From assembly GCA_026000155.1 (NCBI GenBank), contig BNYG01000030.1:1-26436 (forward strand): a DNA stretch of 26,436 bases, given 5' to 3'. Shown piece after piece: positions 24,256 to 26,436 of the stretch. Both the position numbers and the translations under genes were made by a program. The notes beneath the pieces were generated by a model. It was not told the origin of the DNA. It saw only the letters and a list, made by a program, of their open reading frames with translations, and searched no databases. How positions within the stretch are numbered: position 1 is the stretch's first letter; every line of letters starts with the position of its first letter. Source of the DNA: Bacteroidia bacterium (GTDB taxonomy: Bacteria; Bacteroidota; Bacteroidia; Bacteroidales; Azobacteroidaceae).

Positions 24256-24294
24256 TTATTGATATTTTTAATCTATTTTTCAATTATTTTTTAC

Positions 24295-24302
24295 TAACTT
24301 TG
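24295..24302 (+). promoter_or_regulatory. -7 promoter box of the ThuA-domain gene
   Basis: TAACTTTG matches the TAnnTTTG consensus. The upstream -33 region is T-rich without a clear TTG. An ATG at 24305 lies only 2 nt after the box, before any possible transcription start, which argues for the start at 24341. Confidence 0.6.
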
Positions 24303-24340
24303 GCATGAAAAAAACGATTTATTTACTAAATGATATTCAC

Positions 24341-25249
24341 ATGAAACGTAGGCATTGTTCCTGTTTATTATTAGTTGTTTTATTAGCCTGTTCGTGCTTT
24401 GTTCATGCACAGTCCGACTCCATTAAAACACTCATCATCACCGGTCAGAATAATCACAACTGGCAAGTAAGTCACCTGGTATTGGAAAAAATCCTGGAAA
24501 ACTCCGGATTATTCTCTGTCGATTTCGCAATTTCTCCGGAAAAAGGACAGGATATGAGCAATTATATTATTGATTTTAAACCTTATCAGTTAGTAGTTGT
24601 CGATTATAACGGCGATTCCTGGCCGGAAGAAACCAACCAACGATTGGTTGAATATGTGCAAAACGGCGGCGGCATCGTCTTTTTCCATGCGGCCGATAAT
24701 GCTTTTCCGAAATGGAAAGAATACAATGAAATGATAGCCTTAGGCGGTTGGAACGGTAGAAACGAAACTTCCGGTCCCTACCAATATTGGGAAAATAATA
24801 AATTGATACAAAATCCGGAACCGGGTATCGGCGGTCATCACGGAGCGCCTCACGAATTTGTTTTGAATGCGCGTGACAAGAAACATCCCATCATGAAGGG
24901 TTTACCTGCTCAATGGAAGCATGCTCAAGATGAGCTTTACAGTTTAATGAGGGGTCCGGGCAAGATTAAAAGCGTATTATACACCGCTTTTTCCGATAAA
25001 GAAAAAGGCGGTTCCGGACGGGAAGAACCGCTTATTTTCACTGTCAAATATGGAAAAGGTCGTATTTTTCATACGATGATCGGACATGTAGGACCCACTC
25101 TGCAAGAAAATGCCGCCATGCAATGTACAGGGTTTCAAGTCACGCTATTGCGAGGAAGCGAATGGGCAGCCACCGGGAAAGTGACGCAAGCTGTTCCTGA
25201 TGATTTTCCGACAGCCGATCGGATGAGTCTTCGTACGGATTATTTTTAA
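24341..25249 (+). CDS. Secreted ThuA-domain protein
   Basis: A 302-residue protein with a signal peptide (MKRRHCSCLLLVVLLACSCF, ending HAQ) followed by a ThuA domain of the class I glutamine-amidotransferase fold. Seen in order: IKTLIITGQNNHNWQVSHLV (shown as LIITGQNNHNW), YQLVVVDYNGDSWP, VQNGGGIVFFHAADNAFP, GGHHGAPHEF, HPIMKGLPAQWKHAQDELYS and GKGRIFHTMIGHVGP. ThuA-like proteins occur in sugar-related loci, but the reaction is generally unknown. The start at 24341 is preferred over 24305 because the latter sits on the promoter box. A GH30 gene lies upstream on the same strand, separated by the remnant region, so a link to glycan use is only a weak inference. Confidence 0.85.
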   Translation: MKRRHCSCLLLVVLLACSCFVHAQSDSIKTLIITGQNNHNWQVSHLVLEKILENSGLFSVDFAISPEKGQDMSNYIIDFKPYQLVVVDYNGDSWPEETNQRLVEYVQNGGGIVFFHAADNAFPKWKEYNEMIALGGWNGRNETSGPYQYWENNKLIQNPEPGIGGHHGAPHEFVLNARDKKHPIMKGLPAQWKHAQDELYSLMRGPGKIKSVLYTAFSDKEKGGSGREEPLIFTVKYGKGRIFHTMIGHVGPTLQENAAMQCTGFQVTLLRGSEWAATGKVTQAVPDDFPTADRMSLRTDYF

Positions 25250-25285
25250 ATGGCTTTTAAAAATATTGGATCTTCCCGGATTGTT

Positions 25286-25696
25286 TTACAATTTAGGTTC
25301 GATCACATATTCCCGGCTCTCAATGCGTATGAAGCCTGTGACACTATTGCCGGTCACAACTTCATAAATGAATGTCACACGTGTCCTGTCTATCCAGGGT
25401 CTGCTATCCAACAAATCCTTCAGAACGGCACGTTTAATTTTTACCGCATTTGCATCAAACAGATCCCTTGCTTTGTTATCATTGTCAGCAGTTCTTTCAG
25501 AAGTAAATCCCCGGTCGCCTGTGAAAACGCCTTGTTCATATAAATAATCGGAAACAATTTGCTTCCCCTTACTATTTGATTCCATATACTCAACGCGATA
25601 ATGATAAATATCGGTAATTTCTTTTTCACAACTGCTGAACATCACTGATACGGCAAACATCACAACTCCAAAAATAAGTAAATTTTTTAATTTCAT
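25286..25696 (-). CDS. Small lipoprotein, function unknown
   Basis: A 136-residue predicted lipoprotein, MKLKNLLIFGVVMFAVSVMF then SSCEKE, with lipobox Cys at residue 23. The start is placed at 25696, where a signal peptide begins; an earlier in-frame ATG would add 43 residues of charged and hydrophobic sequence crossing the promoter box. The mature part has a charged body (YHYRVEYMESNSKGKQIVSD) and ends VTGFIRIESREYVIEPKL, consistent with a small beta-rich periplasmic domain. I do not recognise a family. It stands alone, convergent with the ThuA gene (36 nt between stops) and just downstream of an rRNA operon on the same strand. Confidence 0.75.
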   Translation of the reverse strand: MKLKNLLIFGVVMFAVSVMFSSCEKEITDIYHYRVEYMESNSKGKQIVSDYLYEQGVFTGDRGFTSERTADNDNKARDLFDANAVKIKRAVLKDLLDSRPWIDRTRVTFIYEVVTGNSVTGFIRIESREYVIEPKL

Positions 25697-25733
25697 TTTT
25701 TTAATTTTTATTATTTGTAAAAAAACAACGCAA

Positions 25734-25741
25734 CAAAGATA
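25734..25741 (-). promoter_or_regulatory. -7 promoter box of the small lipoprotein gene
   Basis: On the minus strand this reads TATCTTTG, a match to TAnnTTTG, 37 nt before the chosen ATG at 25696. This is the main support for that start codon. No clear -33 TTG at standard spacing. Confidence 0.6.
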
Positions 25742-25824
25742 CAATTTTATCCGAAAGCATTTCACATCTCCTGCAATCAATCTGTAATCTTTGATATTAT
25801 AAACAGCGAAAGGTTTAAAACGCA

Positions 25825-25859
25825 AAAACCTGTTAGGTTTTAAAGACTTAACAGGTTTT
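25825..25859 (-). terminator. Terminator of the rRNA operon
   Basis: Arms aaaacctgtta (25825-25835) and taacaggtttt (25849-25859) form an 11-bp stem with a 13-nt loop. On the minus strand it lies 7 nt after the 3' end of the 5S gene and runs into a T-rich stretch (TTTTTGCGTTTT), so it should end rRNA transcription. Confidence 0.8.
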
Positions 25860-25866
25860 CAAAAAA

Positions 25867-25974
25867 CTGGCGGCTACCTACTCTCCCACTATTGTGCAGT
25901 ACCATCGGCGCGACCGGGCTTAACTTCTCTGTTCGGAAAGGGAAGAGGTGGAACCCCGGTGCTATAACCACCTG
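25867..25974 (-). rRNA. rrf: 5S ribosomal RNA
   Basis: The minus strand begins CAGGTGGTTATAGCACCGGG and ends GGGAGAGTAGGTAGCCGCCAG, with internal CCGAACAGAGAAGTTAAGC. The ends pair and the internal boxes match Bacteroidetes 5S rRNA. The length of about 108 nt is normal; the exact ends may differ by a few bases. It lies downstream of 23S on the same strand, the usual order. Confidence 0.95.
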
Positions 25975-25987
25975 AATGACTTTAATT

Positions 25988-26147
25988 GATAATGGACAAT
26001 TGACAATTGACAATTATTTTAATTCTCAATTCTCAATTGTTAATTCTCAATTGAATAAACATAAAGGTAAAACAAGAACGTAATAGAGTAAGAATTAACA
26101 ACTCCAATCAACTTTTAATTGTCAATTGTCAATTGTCAATTGTTAAT
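25988..26147. repeat. 7-nt repeats with inverted arms in the 23S-5S spacer
   Basis: gacaatt occurs three times in tandem (25995-26015) and its complement aattgtc three times plus a variant (26117-26144). Between them are aattctc/ctcaatt repeats (26020-26053). The outer blocks can pair, folding the spacer into a long hairpin in the precursor RNA. No tRNA gene was found here. Confidence 0.8.
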
Positions 26148-26154
26148 TTCTCTT

Positions 26155-26436
26155 TTGAAAGACAAGTATTCAGGTCATTAGTACTGCTCGGCTAAGATGT
26201 TGCCACCTCTACACCTGCAGCCTATCTACGTCGTAGTCTTCGACGACCTTCTATGGAAATCTTATCTTGAGGACGGCTTCGTACTTAGATGCTTTCAGCA
26301 CTTATCCTGTCCCAGACTTAGCTACCCGGCGATGCTCCTGGCGGAACAACCGGTCGACCAGCGGTCTGTCCAACACGGTCCTCTCGTACTAGTGTCAGTT
26401 CCCCTCAAATTTCCTGCGCCCACAACAGATAGAGAC
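26155..26436 (-). rRNA. rrl: 23S ribosomal RNA, 3' end (partial)
   Basis: Minus-strand sequence running off the right edge. It contains the sarcin-ricin loop AGTACGAGAGGACC (26390-26377), the segment GGATAAGTGCTGAAAGCATC and the terminal CAGTACTAATGACC pattern, all standard for the last 280 nt of 23S. The 3' end near 26155 is approximate. Only this end lies in the window. Confidence 0.95.

Noticed and set aside
24305..24340. Upstream start of the ThuA-domain protein
   Set aside because: The ATG lies 2 nt after the -7 box, ahead of any transcript start, and the second Met begins a normal signal peptide.
25697..25825. N-terminal extension of the small lipoprotein
   Set aside because: It would run across the promoter box and place the signal peptide 43 residues inside the protein.
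25988..26147. CRISPR array
   Set aside because: The repeat units are only 7 nt long with no unique spacers, and they lie between 23S and 5S genes.

Overview
The window reads as chromosomal DNA from a member of the Bacteroidetes, most likely the order Bacteroidales; the family cannot be fixed from sequence alone. The evidence is the Bacteroides-type NDK, several TAnnTTTG promoter boxes with A/T-rich leaders in place of clear Shine-Dalgarno sites, a Por secretion (type IX) sorting domain, a fermentative methylmalonyl-CoA decarboxylase sodium pump and Bacteroidetes-like 5S and 23S rRNA. It is a mostly housekeeping stretch with several intergenic palindromic repeat families and one insertion-sequence remnant at the left edge.

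Layout, left to right. (1) 1-169: 3' end of a transposase gene, probably ISL3-like, running up to the stop codon of a UbiA-type prenyltransferase (minus strand, to 1158). (2) 1328-2735: ndk and a LysM-bearing M23 peptidase (plus strand), closed by a 28-bp-stem hairpin that faces the end of the next operon. (3) 2826-10182, minus strand: a nine-gene sodium-pump operon. In order of transcription it holds methylmalonyl-CoA epimerase, decarboxylase alpha subunit (mmdA), a small epsilon-like subunit with a tandem duplication, the biotin carrier, a TerC-type membrane protein, a beta subunit, a tiny OadG-like subunit that is easily missed, a lamin-tail/OadG fusion protein, and a second beta subunit. 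Together these should decarboxylate methylmalonyl-CoA to propionyl-CoA and export Na+; the doubled membrane module and the TerC gene are the unusual parts. (4) 10430-17058, plus strand: a TetR-regulated RND efflux operon (regulator, TolC-like channel, lipoprotein adaptor, RND permease, and a PII-like small protein that overlaps the permease stop by 4 nt). (5) 17134-19720, minus strand: PadR regulator, PspC/GIN-domain membrane protein and gamma-carbonic anhydrase, with an operator-like palindrome at the promoter. (6) 19879-20553: MarC-family membrane protein (minus). (7) 20736-23951, plus strand: grpE, dnaJ, then a GH30 lipoprotein glycosidase. (8) 24031-24255: an orphan type IX sorting tail (minus), apparently a gene remnant. 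(9) 24341-25249: a secreted ThuA-domain protein. (10) 25286-25696: a small lipoprotein (minus). (11) 25825-26436, minus strand: the end of an rRNA operon, with its terminator, the 5S gene, a spacer rich in 7-nt repeats, and the 3' end of 23S.

The most notable content is the enlarged methylmalonyl-CoA decarboxylase operon (two beta subunits, two OadG-type subunits, an internally duplicated epsilon-like subunit, a lamin-tail fusion and TerC). Next come the palindromic repeats sitting inside operons, one of which appears to have contributed codons to the start of the lamin-tail gene. No CRISPR array, tRNA, prophage or defence system was seen.
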